From: Mycobacterium seoulense
GTDB taxonomy: Bacteria > Actinomycetota > Actinomycetes > Mycobacteriales > Mycobacteriaceae
Direction of reading: 5' to 3'
Assembly (NCBI RefSeq): GCF_010731595.1
Contig: NZ_AP022582.1
Location: forward strand, 3,038,001 to 3,102,000
DNA length: 64,000 bases
Shown piece by piece: positions 11,715 through 20,912 of this stretch. Position 1 is the first letter of the stretch. Each line of letters begins with the position of its first letter. Under the pieces are notes generated by a model, which was given only the letters and a program-made list of their open reading frames with translations, was not told the DNA's origin and did no database searches. Both the position numbers and the translations under genes were made by a program.

Positions 11715-12563
11715 CTAACCGGGAGCCAGTCCGTATACCCGCCGGGCGTTGCCCGTGGTGGCCTGCGCCAGCTCTTCGGCCGGACGACCCATCAGTTCAG
11801 CGACCGCCCGCACAGTATAAGGAAGGCAGTACGGCTCGTTGGGCGACCCGCGGTAGGGATGCGGCGTCAAGAAGGGCGCATCGGTCTCCACCAGAAGCTG
11901 CTGCAGGGGTATCAACGGAATGGCGTCCCGCAGCTCGCGGGCGTTGCGGAAACTCGCCGTCCCGGACAGGCTGAGCAGCCACCCGGCGTCCACGCATCGC
12001 CGGGCCATCGCGGCGCCCGACGAGAAGCAGTGGAAGATCACCGCGTCGGGGGCGCCCTCGGCGGCCAACACGTCGAGCACCTCGACATCGGCCTCGCGGT
12101 TGTGGATCATCAGCGGTTTTCCGCACCGCTTTGCCAGGTCGATATGCCAGGCGAAGGCGTCGCGCTGCGTGCCCGGCTGCGCGCACCCGTCGAGGCGGCC
12201 GGGCCAATACAGGTCCAGCCCGGTCTCGCCGACGGCCACCACCCGCGGATGCGCCGCCAGTCGCTCGATCTCGGTACGCGCGTCGTCGTCCAGCGCGTCG
12301 GCGCGGGTCGGATGCAGTCCCACCGCGGCGTACACCCGCGGATCCCATTCGGCGGCGCGTGTCACCCAGCGCGCCGAATCCAGGTCGTCGGCGATGGTGA
12401 CCACCGCGCCCACCCCGACCGCCGCGGCGCGGTCCACGATGGCGCGCACGTCCCCGGCGTCTCGCGCGCCGCAGGCGTCGAGGTGGGTGTGGGCGTCGAT
12501 GAGGGGCGCCAGCGGTTCAGGCGCGGGCGGCGCTTCTCGTTCACCAGAGCGGTTGGAACTCAC
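11715..12563 (-). CDS. tatD: TatD-family metal-dependent hydrolase
   Basis: A 282-residue TatD DNase-like TIM-barrel hydrolase. Metal ligands are visible: DAHTHLD (HxH), VGETGLDLYW (Glu), MIHNREA (His), FHCFSSG (His) and LVETDAPFLTP (Asp). GTG 12563 is preferred over GTG 12569 because TATTGT, a minus-10 element, ends 6 bases upstream, typical of a leaderless mycobacterial message. It is divergent from metG, as in M. tuberculosis (Rv1008/Rv1007c), and lies upstream of rpfB on the same strand with an rpfB promoter between them. Confidence 0.94.
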   Translation of the reverse strand: MSSNRSGEREAPPAPEPLAPLIDAHTHLDACGARDAGDVRAIVDRAAAVGVGAVVTIADDLDSARWVTRAAEWDPRVYAAVGLHPTRADALDDDARTEIERLAAHPRVVAVGETGLDLYWPGRLDGCAQPGTQRDAFAWHIDLAKRCGKPLMIHNREADVEVLDVLAAEGAPDAVIFHCFSSGAAMARRCVDAGWLLSLSGTASFRNARELRDAIPLIPLQQLLVETDAPFLTPHPYRGSPNEPYCLPYTVRAVAELMGRPAEELAQATTGNARRVYGLAPG

Positions 12564-12588
12564 GGCCACACAATAGGGTGGACTCTCG
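12564..12588. promoter_or_regulatory. Overlapping bidirectional promoter, tatD/metG
   Basis: On the minus strand TATTGT (12575-12570) lies 6 bases before GTG 12563 of tatD. On the plus strand TAGGGT (12574-12579) lies 9 bases before ATG 12589 of metG. The two minus-10 elements share the TA at 12574-12575, so polymerases should compete for one site. Confidence 0.55.
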
Positions 12589-14139
12589 ATGAGGCCCTAC
12601 TACGTCACCACGGCGATCACGTACCCCAACGGTGATCCGCACGTCGGGCATGCCTACGAGTACATCGCCACCGACGCCATCGCCCGGTTCAAGCGGCTGG
12701 ACGGGTTCGACGTGCGATTCCTGACCGGGACCGACGAGCATGGCCTCAAGATGGTCGAGACGGCCGCGGCCGAGGGCATTCCCACCGCGGAGCTGGCGCG
12801 GCGCAACTCCGACGCGTTCCAGCGCCTGCAGGAGCGGCTGAACATCTCGTTCGACCGGTTCATCCGCACCACCGACCCGGACCACCACGAGGCCTCCAAG
12901 GCGATCTGGCGGCGGATGCAGGCCGCCGGGGACATTTACCTGGACACCTACTCGGGCTGGTATTCGGTGCGCGACGAGCGGTTCTTCGTCGAATCCGAAA
13001 CCGCGCTCGTCGACGGGACCCGGATCGCCGTCGAAACCGGGACCCCGGTGACCTGGACCGAGGAGCAGACCTACTTCTTCCGGCTGTCGGCGTATGCCGA
13101 CAAGCTGCTGGCCCACTACGACGCCAACCCGGATTTCATCGGGCCCGAGGTGCGCCGCAACGAAGTTGTCAGCTTCGTCTCCGGCGGGCTGCGCGATTTG
13201 TCGATCTCGCGCACCTCGTTCGACTGGGGCGTGAAGGTGCCCGGGCATCCCGATCACGTCATGTACGTCTGGGTGGACGCGCTGACCAACTACCTGACCG
13301 GCGTCGGCTACCCGGACACCGAATCCGAGCTGTTCCGCCGCTACTGGCCGGCCGACTTGCACATGATCGGCAAGGACATCATCCGATTCCACACCGTGTA
13401 CTGGCCGGCTTTTCTGATGTCGGCCGGGATCGAATTGCCGCGCAGGGTTTTCGCGCACGGATTCCTGCTCAACCGTGGGCAGAAGATGAGCAAGTCGGTG
13501 GGCAACATCGTCGACCCGGTCGCCCTGATCGACACGTTCGGAGTGGACCAGCTCCGCTACTTCCTGCTGCGGGAGGTGCCGTTCGGTCAGGACGGCAGCT
13601 ACACCGAAGACGCCATCGTCACGCGGATCAACGCCGACCTGGCCAACGAGCTCGGCAACCTGGCCCAGCGGTCGTTGTCCATGGTGGCCAAGAACCTGGG
13701 TGGGGTCGTTCCCGAACCGGGTGAGCTGACGGGCGCGGACGCGGATCTGCTGGCGACGGCCGACGGATTGCTGGAGCGGGTGCGGGCCAGTTTCGACGGG
13801 CAGGCCATGCATCTGGCGCTGGAAGCGATCTGGCTGATGCTCGGCGAGGCGAACAAGTACTTTTCTGCCCAACAGCCGTGGGTGTTGCGCAAAAGCGAGT
13901 CCGAAGCGGACCAACTCCGGTTCCGGACCGTCCTGTACACCACGTGCGAGGCGGTCCGCATTGCGGCCCTGCTCGTCCAGCCCGTCATGCCCGACTCCGC
14001 CGGCAAGCTGCTCGACCTGCTCGGACAGGCGGCGGACCAACGGGCGTTCGACGCCGTCGGCGCGCGCCTGGCCCCGGGCACGAAGCTGCCGCCGCCCAGC
14101 GGCGTGTTCCCCCGTCACCAGCTTCCCGACGGGGAGTGA
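12589..14139 (+). CDS. metG: Methionyl-tRNA synthetase
   Basis: A 516-residue class I synthetase charging tRNA-Met. The HIGH-type motif is [10 protein letters not shown] near residue 17, the KMSKS signature is exact near 300, and a helical anticodon-binding domain fills the C-terminal third. It lacks the zinc-finger cysteines of the E. coli form and the C-terminal tRNA-binding extension, as in other mycobacteria (Rv1007c, metS). The start ATG 12589 faces tatD across a shared promoter. Downstream of it the conserved gene order is interrupted by the polysaccharide island. Confidence 0.97.
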   Translation: MRPYYVTTAITYPNGDPHVGHAYEYIATDAIARFKRLDGFDVRFLTGTDEHGLKMVETAAAEGIPTAELARRNSDAFQRLQERLNISFDRFIRTTDPDHHEASKAIWRRMQAAGDIYLDTYSGWYSVRDERFFVESETALVDGTRIAVETGTPVTWTEEQTYFFRLSAYADKLLAHYDANPDFIGPEVRRNEVVSFVSGGLRDLSISRTSFDWGVKVPGHPDHVMYVWVDALTNYLTGVGYPDTESELFRRYWPADLHMIGKDIIRFHTVYWPAFLMSAGIELPRRVFAHGFLLNRGQKMSKSVGNIVDPVALIDTFGVDQLRYFLLREVPFGQDGSYTEDAIVTRINADLANELGNLAQRSLSMVAKNLGGVVPEPGELTGADADLLATADGLLERVRASFDGQAMHLALEAIWLMLGEANKYFSAQQPWVLRKSESEADQLRFRTVLYTTCEAVRIAALLVQPVMPDSAGKLLDLLGQAADQRAFDAVGARLAPGTKLPPPSGVFPRHQLPDGE

Positions 14140-14236
14140 ACGGCCCCGGGCACCGGAATGAGGTGACCGGAAAAAGTACCCGGGCGCGAACATTCATATC
14201 CGCATCTGCGCAAAGGCCTCGTGTATAGCCTATGTT

Positions 14237-14656
14237 ATGGGCCATAATCGGCCGGTGGAGCGACGACGCAATCGGCAACAGAGCGACTCGCCGATGACGG
14301 CCTTGAAGCAGCTGCCTGCGCTGGTTGTGCTGGAGCGCATTCCGATCCCGGTGCTTGCCATCGAGAATGACGGCCGCATCCTGTTTTCCAACGCCGCGTT
14401 CGCCGAGATGATGGGTTATGAGCCGGAGGAGGTGTTGTCGCTCCGGTTCCACCAGATCTTCCATCAGGCGCCTGCCTCGGAATCGTTGTTATCGGTCGTT
14501 CATTCGCTGGCGAACATGGTCGTCGAACTGGCGCACAAGGACGGCACCGTGGTGCGCGCCCTCATGAGCAAGTCGGCGGCGATGCGAGCCGACGACCAGT
14601 TCGTCCTCGCGGCTTTCCAGGACCTGACCGAGCAGTTGTGGGAGGAAGACCGCTAG
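14237..14656 (+). CDS. Small PAS-domain protein
   Basis: About 139 residues; residues 32-139 form a single PAS sensor domain (ILFSNAAFAEMMGYEPEEVL is the typical core). No kinase, cyclase or DNA-binding domain is attached, so it probably senses a small ligand or redox state and acts through a partner. The start is uncertain: ATG 14237 overlaps a palindrome TTATGG-G-CCATAA (14235-14247), and a later ATG at 14294 would keep the whole PAS domain. It is the first gene after metG and ends tail-to-tail with the BcsB-like gene. Its link to the island is positional only. Confidence 0.75.
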   Translation: MGHNRPVERRRNRQQSDSPMTALKQLPALVVLERIPIPVLAIENDGRILFSNAAFAEMMGYEPEEVLSLRFHQIFHQAPASESLLSVVHSLANMVVELAHKDGTVVRALMSKSAAMRADDQFVLAAFQDLTEQLWEEDR

Positions 14657-14765
14657 CCGCAGCCGGTCGGGTGACAACGCTCGCCCCGGCGGCGACGCGG
14701 CGCCGAACCGAGCGCGGGCGGCAAGGCGGCGACCGCGGCCCTTCCGGGCGACGAAGCGCCAAAAG

Positions 14766-16763
14766 CTAACGGCGACGCCATGATTCGCGTCTGGTGCGCC
14801 ACACGATCACGCCCACGCCGACGATGGCCACCGCGACCCAGCCCGCGCCGAACCACCACAGCCAGCCCAGATCCGAGTGGCTCTGCGATCCCGCGGGCGG
14901 ACCGGCCCCGGGCGAGTGCTCGACGGTCACCGGGTCCCGCCCTCCCGGCGCGGACACCATCGCGACGCCTTTGAGCCGTTGCCAGCGCTTGTTGTCGCTA
15001 CCCAGCCATCGGAGCAGCTCGTCGAGCTGCGCGGGCGCGCCGTTGGATGTCGCCACCAACAGCGACCGGCCCTTGTTGAAAACCGTTTGGAGAGAGGCGA
15101 ACCGGAGATCCGGGTCCAGCGTGAGCTTGGCGGGCTTGCCGTTGGATTCGACGGCATTGACCGTGATCGGCCCGCTGGGCCCAGCAGACACCGGGAGCGC
15201 GACATTGGAGTGGTTCCACCCGTCGGCGGTGATCAAGATCGCTGGATCCGACGAGTCGATCGCCTGTTGCACGCTCGTGACCGTGGTGTACAGCGGCACG
15301 GAGCTTATGCGCTGCAGGCCCACCACGATGCTGATCGCGCGCACCGTGTCGATCAACGAGCGGGGCTCGATGCCGACCTGCATCCGCGGCATCAAGGACT
15401 GCGGCATCGATTGGAAGCCGTCCGGCACCGGCGGTGCGGCGGGACTGCTCTGAATAGTGCTGTCTCCGTTGATATTCACCGTCAGGAGCTGGTTACCGGG
15501 CCCGACGTTGTAGAAGTCGCCACAATGCCCGGTGTTGGCCGCAACGTCGAGCACCAGGTCAAGGCTCGTGTATCGCTGCAGGAGCCGATCGGGCACATCG
15601 ATCCAGCGGTCAATGGTGCCCTGGCCGTCAGTCGGCCAGTGGTCGATGGTTTCGGGGCCGATCGTCACGGCGATCCGGCCGGCGACGTTCCCCGGCGTCG
15701 GGGTGTAGGAGCCCAGGAGATGCACGCGCACGTCGTGCACGGATCTGGCGAACCGGGTCTGATCGACTCCGATCGAGACCCGCGGTTGTAGCGACGTGGA
15801 GTTGAGGACCGGCTGCCCGAGCTCGCGCAGCGCTACGGTGTTGCCGGGTTGCTGCAGGCTGGGCTTGAGTTCCTCCACCGCCGCCCTGGACGACAGAGCC
15901 AGCTGCGACACGTCGTTGAACAGCACGGCTGTGTTCGATTCGTCGGACTGCCCGAGCGGTCCCGACATCAGTAGCCACGGCACCCCGGAAGCGCCCTGCA
16001 GGGAAAGCCCGTTGTCGGGGCCTTCTTTCACGACGATCTGACGTTCCAGCGGTTGCGGCGGCGTCGGGGGTGCGGCCTGCCCTTCGGCCAACGGGATCAC
16101 GGCGATCTCGGGGTTCTGCCTGCCGTAGCGCGCGGCCGCGGACGCGGCCAGTTGGATCGCCGTGTCGGATTCGTTCGCCGACGGCGATTGCGGCAGGAAG
16201 ATGGAGAGCTTTCGCAGCACGGGTGGCAGGAAGTGGGCCACCGTGGTGGGCGGCAGTTCGACCCCGGTATAGGTGATCGTCCCGTTGGCCAGACGCAGCG
16301 GGCTCTCCGGGTACAAGCAGTATCCGTCCAACGGCACCACGTAGGAACGCAGCGTCACGGTCAGCCAGTTGTCGTTGACTTCCGCGCCCGCCAGGGGAAT
16401 GACGATCGGCGTCTGGTCGGCGGACGGCAGATTCAGTCGCGCAAGAGTTCGCTCGCCCTGCGACACGGTGAGCATGCCGGACCGCAAATTGATCGGCAAT
16501 TCGACGGTGGCGTTCAGTGCCGTCGGTGTCAGGCCCTTCAGCACCGGCAGGGTCAGCTGTTGGGTGCTTGTCACGCCCCAGAACTCCAGCGTGGGGGCGG
16601 ACCCGATGTCGGTCAGCGACAGTGTCGGCGAGTCCGTCGCCGTAGCCGGGTCGCCGGGCGCAGCCCACGATGCCGGAGCGCTCATCACCAATAATCCGGA
16701 CACAGCGGCCAGCGCCACCACTTTGCCTAGCAGGCTCGGGTACATCACCGGAACAGTATGCAT
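14766..16763 (-). CDS. BcsB-like exported, membrane-anchored protein
   Basis: A 665-residue protein with an N-terminal signal peptide (VVALAAVSGLLVMSAPASWA, cleavage near APG) and one C-terminal membrane helix (WLWWFGAGWVAVAIVGVGVIVW) followed by an Arg-rich tail, so most of it lies outside the membrane. The body looks like alternating carbohydrate-binding and flavodoxin-like domains of BcsB, the periplasmic partner of cellulose synthase: TLEFWGVTSTQQLTLPVLKG, WLTVTLRSYVVPLDGYC and PLRLANGTITYTG. No BcsA-type synthase lies in the window. A likely role is guiding or binding an emerging polysaccharide. The BcsB assignment is by eye and moderate; the topology is clear. ATG 16745 is an alternative start. 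Confidence 0.7.
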   Translation of the reverse strand: MHTVPVMYPSLLGKVVALAAVSGLLVMSAPASWAAPGDPATATDSPTLSLTDIGSAPTLEFWGVTSTQQLTLPVLKGLTPTALNATVELPINLRSGMLTVSQGERTLARLNLPSADQTPIVIPLAGAEVNDNWLTVTLRSYVVPLDGYCLYPESPLRLANGTITYTGVELPPTTVAHFLPPVLRKLSIFLPQSPSANESDTAIQLAASAAARYGRQNPEIAVIPLAEGQAAPPTPPQPLERQIVVKEGPDNGLSLQGASGVPWLLMSGPLGQSDESNTAVLFNDVSQLALSSRAAVEELKPSLQQPGNTVALRELGQPVLNSTSLQPRVSIGVDQTRFARSVHDVRVHLLGSYTPTPGNVAGRIAVTIGPETIDHWPTDGQGTIDRWIDVPDRLLQRYTSLDLVLDVAANTGHCGDFYNVGPGNQLLTVNINGDSTIQSSPAAPPVPDGFQSMPQSLMPRMQVGIEPRSLIDTVRAISIVVGLQRISSVPLYTTVTSVQQAIDSSDPAILITADGWNHSNVALPVSAGPSGPITVNAVESNGKPAKLTLDPDLRFASLQTVFNKGRSLLVATSNGAPAQLDELLRWLGSDNKRWQRLKGVAMVSAPGGRDPVTVEHSPGAGPPAGSQSHSDLGWLWWFGAGWVAVAIVGVGVIVWRTRRESWRRR

Positions 16764-16858
16764 TGCGGAAAGCGCATCAAGACCGGTTATTGAATCCCCG
16801 TCTCGACGACCCCGAAAAAGCGTGTGGCACACCCGGGCCGAACTTCGGTGACCGGAAT

Positions 16859-17569
16859 CTAACCGAGGAGGGGCTCGGTGTCGGCATCCGCGCGGGCCGC
16901 GATGGCGGGGGCGTGACGCATGATTTCGCGGCCAAGGAATTGCCGGAAGTATGGAAGCGACGCCTCCGTGACGGTGCCGGGAAGCAGAAGTTCCAAGATC
17001 TGACGCAGGCGTCCGGTGGTGTCACCGGCGACGGCCCTGCCGGCGTCGTGGCGAGCTATCGCATTGGATACCAACCGCGTTCCGAACATGGCGCCGACGA
17101 GGAACTCGGAGAGCGCTTCGGGGTCGACGTCCTTCCGCAGGTCGCCCTCGCTGATCGCCCGCCTGGCCTGCTCAGCGATCTTGCCCGCCAGGTCGGCGTA
17201 GAAGCTCGCGGCGGCCTCATTCAATCCGCTTAAGGCAGAGGCCAATTGCTCGGACGTGCGAACCATCTTGTCGGTGTTCAGTACTTCGACCAGCATGAAA
17301 GCGCCGTGTAGCAGGTTCTCCAGCCCCGGCGACGACGAGCCGCATACGTTACTGAAAGCGGTGAGAAGGGTCTCGGAGCCTTCCTTGAGAATGTCGGACG
17401 CCAACGATTCCTTGGAATCAAAGTGGTGATAGAGGGCGCCCTTGGTCATGCCCGTCCGCTCGATGATCGCGCCCCACCCGGCGGCGGCATAACCCACCTC
17501 GCCGAACACCTCGATCGCGGCATCGAGAATCCTGCGCCGAGTGGCTTCGGATCGGATCTGGCGCGCCAT
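16859..17569 (-). CDS. TetR regulator, gamma-butyrolactone-receptor-like
   Basis: A 236-residue repressor. The N-terminal helix-turn-helix is clear (RRRILDAAIEVFGEVGY, then GMTKGALYHHFDSKESLA) and the ligand domain follows the layout of the ScbR/ArpA branch of TetR proteins, which in Streptomyces bind gamma-butyrolactone signals. No such signal is proved here. It is the first of two similar TetR genes in a row (the second at 17699), both reading toward the BcsB-like gene. Probable targets are the palindromes upstream of the PPE gene. Confidence 0.85.
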   Translation of the reverse strand: MARQIRSEATRRRILDAAIEVFGEVGYAAAGWGAIIERTGMTKGALYHHFDSKESLASDILKEGSETLLTAFSNVCGSSSPGLENLLHGAFMLVEVLNTDKMVRTSEQLASALSGLNEAAASFYADLAGKIAEQARRAISEGDLRKDVDPEALSEFLVGAMFGTRLVSNAIARHDAGRAVAGDTTGRLRQILELLLPGTVTEASLPYFRQFLGREIMRHAPAIAARADADTEPLLG

Positions 17570-17698
17570 TATCCCTGCACCTCCGGAGTCGCGTCCGATG
17601 CGCGAAGCCGTGGGTCTGGCCTCACATCTACCGCCGAGGCGTCCAAGGCTAGCAGCCGTGGCGACCGCGAGCGGGCGCAGCGGTCAGTCCCGCATCCG

Positions 17699-18376
17699 TT
17701 ACGTCGAATCTTCATCGGGCGAACTGGCGTTGACGGCGAGGGCCGCACGCCGCCTTAGGAATTGACGGAAGTAATCGGTTCGGTCCGGTTGCAGGATCCC
17801 GCCCAGGATAAGCATCCAGCAGCCCTCCAGATCGAGCAGGAACCGTTCCGGTTCGTCCAGATTGCTGGTCTTTCGCAGCCCCATGTGCAAGGCCACCATC
17901 AGGCGTCCCACATCGCGCGGGTCGCATTGGTCGTCGATGTCGCCCTCGGCAATGGCCTGCGCAACCACCTGCGACAGGGCGTCCACCCATCCGTTCATCA
18001 GGGTGTCCTGCAGCCCTTCGGAGTGCCCGACCGACTCGATCAGATTCAGGCCCGCCCTGACCAGATCCGTCTTGATGTCTTGAACGGCGATCAGATACGA
18101 GAAGTCGATCAGGGTTTCCAGACCGGAAAGCCCTCTGGTCAACAGGTCTCCCACGGCGACGGTGGCCGCGGCGATCTGCTTGTTGATGAGCTCCACCGCC
18201 AGGGCGTGTTTCGACTTGAAGTGGAAATACATCGCGCCTTTGGTCAGCTGAGCCTCGGCGAGAATGTCATCGAGTCCGACGTCGTGGTACGGCCGGCGCG
18301 CGAACTGATGCGAGGCGGCCTGCAGAATCTGTCGCCGCGTCGCATCCGCGCGTCCGTCCGCCGAATGGGTCGTCAT
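17699..18376 (-). CDS. TetR regulator, second gamma-butyrolactone-receptor-like paralogue
   Basis: A 225-residue TetR protein from ATG 18376, with HTH RRQILQAASHQFARRPY then QLTKGAMYFHFKSKHALA. Like its neighbour at 16859 it ends in a helix with PDRTDYFRQFL (compare LPYFRQFLG), so the two are probably paralogues, perhaps working as a pair or one silencing the other. It is divergent from the PPE gene across a 700-bp regulatory region. The frame runs further upstream, but the extension is Pro/Arg-rich and unlike the family. Confidence 0.85.
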   Translation of the reverse strand: MTTHSADGRADATRRQILQAASHQFARRPYHDVGLDDILAEAQLTKGAMYFHFKSKHALAVELINKQIAAATVAVGDLLTRGLSGLETLIDFSYLIAVQDIKTDLVRAGLNLIESVGHSEGLQDTLMNGWVDALSQVVAQAIAEGDIDDQCDPRDVGRLMVALHMGLRKTSNLDEPERFLLDLEGCWMLILGGILQPDRTDYFRQFLRRRAALAVNASSPDEDST

Positions 18377-19075
18377 CGGAATTGCCAGCCCAGCTTGTCG
18401 GGGCGGACGGCCCGGCCCGGGCGCGGAGATCCGCACCCGGCGGGAACGCCGGCCGCTAACCCATGGGCGACGCGAGCGGTCCTGCGGCGGGGGGTGGCGA
18501 CCCGGATCTGGTGGACGGCCGTCAGGTTGATCAGCAGGGCAAACACCTCGGTTCTCAGGCGGTTTCGCATCGACACCGACCGGCCACCCCCGGGCAGTTC
18601 TCTGGCCATTTCCGAGGTTAGCAGCCTCAGGCGCCCGGGTTGACGGTCCCGTAAATACCTGTAGTCCACATCACAGGATCTTTACAGACCATTAGTATGG
18701 TTTCTACGCTATTATCACATTGTCAGTTTGTACGCGAGCGCTGCCCAAACCTCGACCTCAAGCGTTTGAGCAGCAAATACGCCCGGATCCGGGCCATCTG
18801 CAGGCGCGAGGAGAAGCACATGCCGGTCGTGACCACCGGGGCACGTGGGCTGGCGGCCTGGGCAGTTGGACCACTGGCCAGGGGACTAAATACCTTGGTA
18901 GCCGCACGCGAAATACTCTTCGCCAGCGCAAACCTCTTTGTTCATACTTTAAGTATGTTTAGTTGCGGAATGCCGGCGCTGGAGTACGGCGTGGTCGTCG
19001 CCGAAGCTGATCGATCCGGCGTCAGCGGGCGTTCACCTGCGGCCAACCGGGCCGCCAATAGGGCGAGGGCCTGAC
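18377..19075. promoter_or_regulatory. Large intergenic region with two palindromes before the PPE gene
   Basis: No gene is convincing in this 700-bp stretch. It is richer in A+T than its surroundings and carries two palindromes: ACCAT-tagt-ATGGT (18688-18701) and the 15-bp CATACTTTAAGTATG (18943-18957). The core GTATG of the second recalls half-sites bound by gamma-butyrolactone receptors in Streptomyces. Their position between a ScbR-like repressor and the first plus-strand gene of the island makes them candidate operators. The PPE ribosome site (GAGGG) lies at its end. Confidence 0.5.
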
Positions 19076-20281
19076 GTGATCGATTTCGGCGCCTTTCCCC
19101 CGGAGTTCAACTCCGCACGGATGTATGCCGGCCCCGGGCCGCTTTCCCTCATTGCCGCCGCGGTGGCGTGGGACAGCCTGGCCGCCGAATTACACACCGC
19201 GGCAAGCTGTTACCGCTCGGTGATCGCGGGACTGACGACCGGACGCTGGTTGGGTCCCTCGTCGTTGACCATGGCGTCCGCGTTCGCCCCCTACATGGCC
19301 TGGACCGCGGGGGCGGCCGCGCGGGCGGCGGAATCGGCCGGTCAGGCAAGGCTCGCCGTGGAGGTATACGAGGCCGCCTTCGCGATGACCGTTCCACCGC
19401 CTGCGGTCGCCGCCAACCGGGTTCAGCTCGCGACACTGATCGCGACCAACTTCTTCGGCCAGAACTCGGCGGCGATCGCGGCCACCGAAGCCGAATACGG
19501 CGAGATGTGGGCGCAGGACGCCGCGGCGATGTATGAGTACGCCGCGGGTTCGGCGGCCGCGTGCGAGGTCACCCCGTTCACCCCGCCCCCGAACGTCACC
19601 GACGCGGCCGGTTTGGCCAACCAGAGCAGCGCGGTCGCCCAGTCCGAAACGCTGACCGCGACGCATACGTCCCTGTCGCACATGATGTCCACGGTGCCCA
19701 ATACCCTGCAGGGGCTTTCGTCGCCGATGACCGCCGGGACCGCCACGCTCACCGACGCGGGTACCGGCGCCGGAAGTGCGGTCGGCACGACGACCAGTTC
19801 GGCTAGTTCCTCGCTCATGAACAGCCTCGCGTCCAGCCTGCCCAGCGCGCTTCCCACCTACTTCATGGCCGGAGCGACGCCGCTGTACGGGATGTCCTCC
19901 ATCCTGGGCATGGCCCAAACCGCGCAGGGCTTGGCGAACGGGGCGATGTCAGCCGCGGGCACCGCGGCTGCGGGCGCGGCGAGCGCGGCGAGCACGGGCG
20001 CGGGCGCGCTCGGGTCACTCGGATCGGGTGTCATCGGCAGTCTCGGCAGCGCGGCCTCGCTGGGTCCGCTGGCGGTGCCGGCCAGTTGGACCAGCGTGAT
20101 ACCCGCGGCTCAGAGCGCCGCCTCGGCGTTGCCGAACATCAGCCTCGCCGGCGCCAACATGCCGCCCAGCATCATGGGCTCGCTGCCGCGCCTGGCCGCC
20201 GCGTCGGGCAAGAACCTCGGGCCCCGGTACGGGATCATCCCGACCGTGATGACACGTCCGCCGTCCGGTGGATACGCGTAG
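19076..20281 (+). CDS. PPE family protein
   Basis: A 401-residue PPE protein. The N-terminal about 180 residues form the PPE domain ([20 protein letters not shown], with the PPE motif near residue 8 and the WxG-like turn GRWLGPSS). The C-terminal half is Ala/Ser/Gly-rich with AVPASW close to the SVP signature of the PPE-SVP subfamily. Such proteins are secreted by ESX systems, usually with a PE partner; no PE gene or ESX locus is nearby. GTG 19076 follows GAGGG. It ends 58 bp before the RmlC-like gene and may share the message with the polysaccharide genes. Confidence 0.93.
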   Translation: MIDFGAFPPEFNSARMYAGPGPLSLIAAAVAWDSLAAELHTAASCYRSVIAGLTTGRWLGPSSLTMASAFAPYMAWTAGAAARAAESAGQARLAVEVYEAAFAMTVPPPAVAANRVQLATLIATNFFGQNSAAIAATEAEYGEMWAQDAAAMYEYAAGSAAACEVTPFTPPPNVTDAAGLANQSSAVAQSETLTATHTSLSHMMSTVPNTLQGLSSPMTAGTATLTDAGTGAGSAVGTTTSSASSSLMNSLASSLPSALPTYFMAGATPLYGMSSILGMAQTAQGLANGAMSAAGTAAAGAASAASTGAGALGSLGSGVIGSLGSAASLGPLAVPASWTSVIPAAQSAASALPNISLAGANMPPSIMGSLPRLAAASGKNLGPRYGIIPTVMTRPPSGGYA

Positions 20282-20339
20282 GCCATCGCATGAACCCAGA
20301 CCAGTCGACAGGCGCGCCCCATTGCGGAAGGAGCGGTAG

Positions 20340-20912
20340 GTGAAATTTACGCCCACCCAGGTCGCCGGCGTGACGATCATTGACCTCGAACCGCATCGAG
20401 ACCATCGCGGGTTCTCTTCCCGATCCTTCTGCGCCGACGAATTCGCCAGCCGTGGGCTGACTTTCGACGTCACCCAGACGAACATCTTCTTCAACTACAC
20501 CCGTGGCACCGTGCGGGGTCTGCACCACCGGACGCCGCCGTACGCCCAAACCCAGCTGGTTCGCTGCACCCGCGGCGCCATCGCCGCCGTCGCAGTGGAC
20601 ATCCGCCCCGGGTCGCAGACCTACGGCGACCACGTCATGGTCGAGTTGAGCGCGGACAACTACCGGGCACTGTTCCTGCCGCCGTTCGTCGCGCACGGTT
20701 TCCAGACGCTCGTCGACGACACCGAAGTCAGCTACCAGGTCAGCGGCCAGCCCGCGCCGTCCGACGATCAGGGATTCCATTGGAGCGACCCCGAATTCGG
20801 AATCGTGTGGCCGCTGCCCGTGACCGTCATCTCCGAGCGGGACGCCAGTTGGCCCCCGCGAACGCCGAGCTTCACGCCGATCGAGAGAGCAGCGTCATGT
20901 CTAACCCGGTGA
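20340..20912 (+). CDS. RmlC-like cupin sugar epimerase, catalytic residues altered
   Basis: A 190-residue protein of the dTDP-4-dehydrorhamnose 3,5-epimerase family. Kept features are HRDHRGFSSRSF, RGLHHR with the catalytic His, and SERDASWPP with the Asp of the His-Asp pair. Two normal active-site residues are changed: the Lys of the usual KLVRV strand is Gln (AQTQLVRC), and the conserved tyrosines before the ERGIRW segment are Gln-Pro (VSGQPAPSDDQGFHW). It may therefore be a monofunctional epimerase or isomerase on a different NDP-sugar. GTG 20340 follows AAGGAG. It overlaps the sugar transferase gene by 16 bp, showing a joint operon. Confidence 0.85.
   Translation: MKFTPTQVAGVTIIDLEPHRDHRGFSSRSFCADEFASRGLTFDVTQTNIFFNYTRGTVRGLHHRTPPYAQTQLVRCTRGAIAAVAVDIRPGSQTYGDHVMVELSADNYRALFLPPFVAHGFQTLVDDTEVSYQVSGQPAPSDDQGFHWSDPEFGIVWPLPVTVISERDASWPPRTPSFTPIERAASCLTR

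Noticed and set aside
12541..14193. 550-codon open frame antisense to metG
   Set aside because: Mirror of metG caused by high-GC codon use; no recognisable domains, and metG is certain.
18697..19074. Possible 125-codon gene in front of the PPE gene
   Set aside because: Codon use unlike its neighbours, no ribosome site, no family, and it runs through the palindrome at 18943-18957; better explained as a regulatory region.
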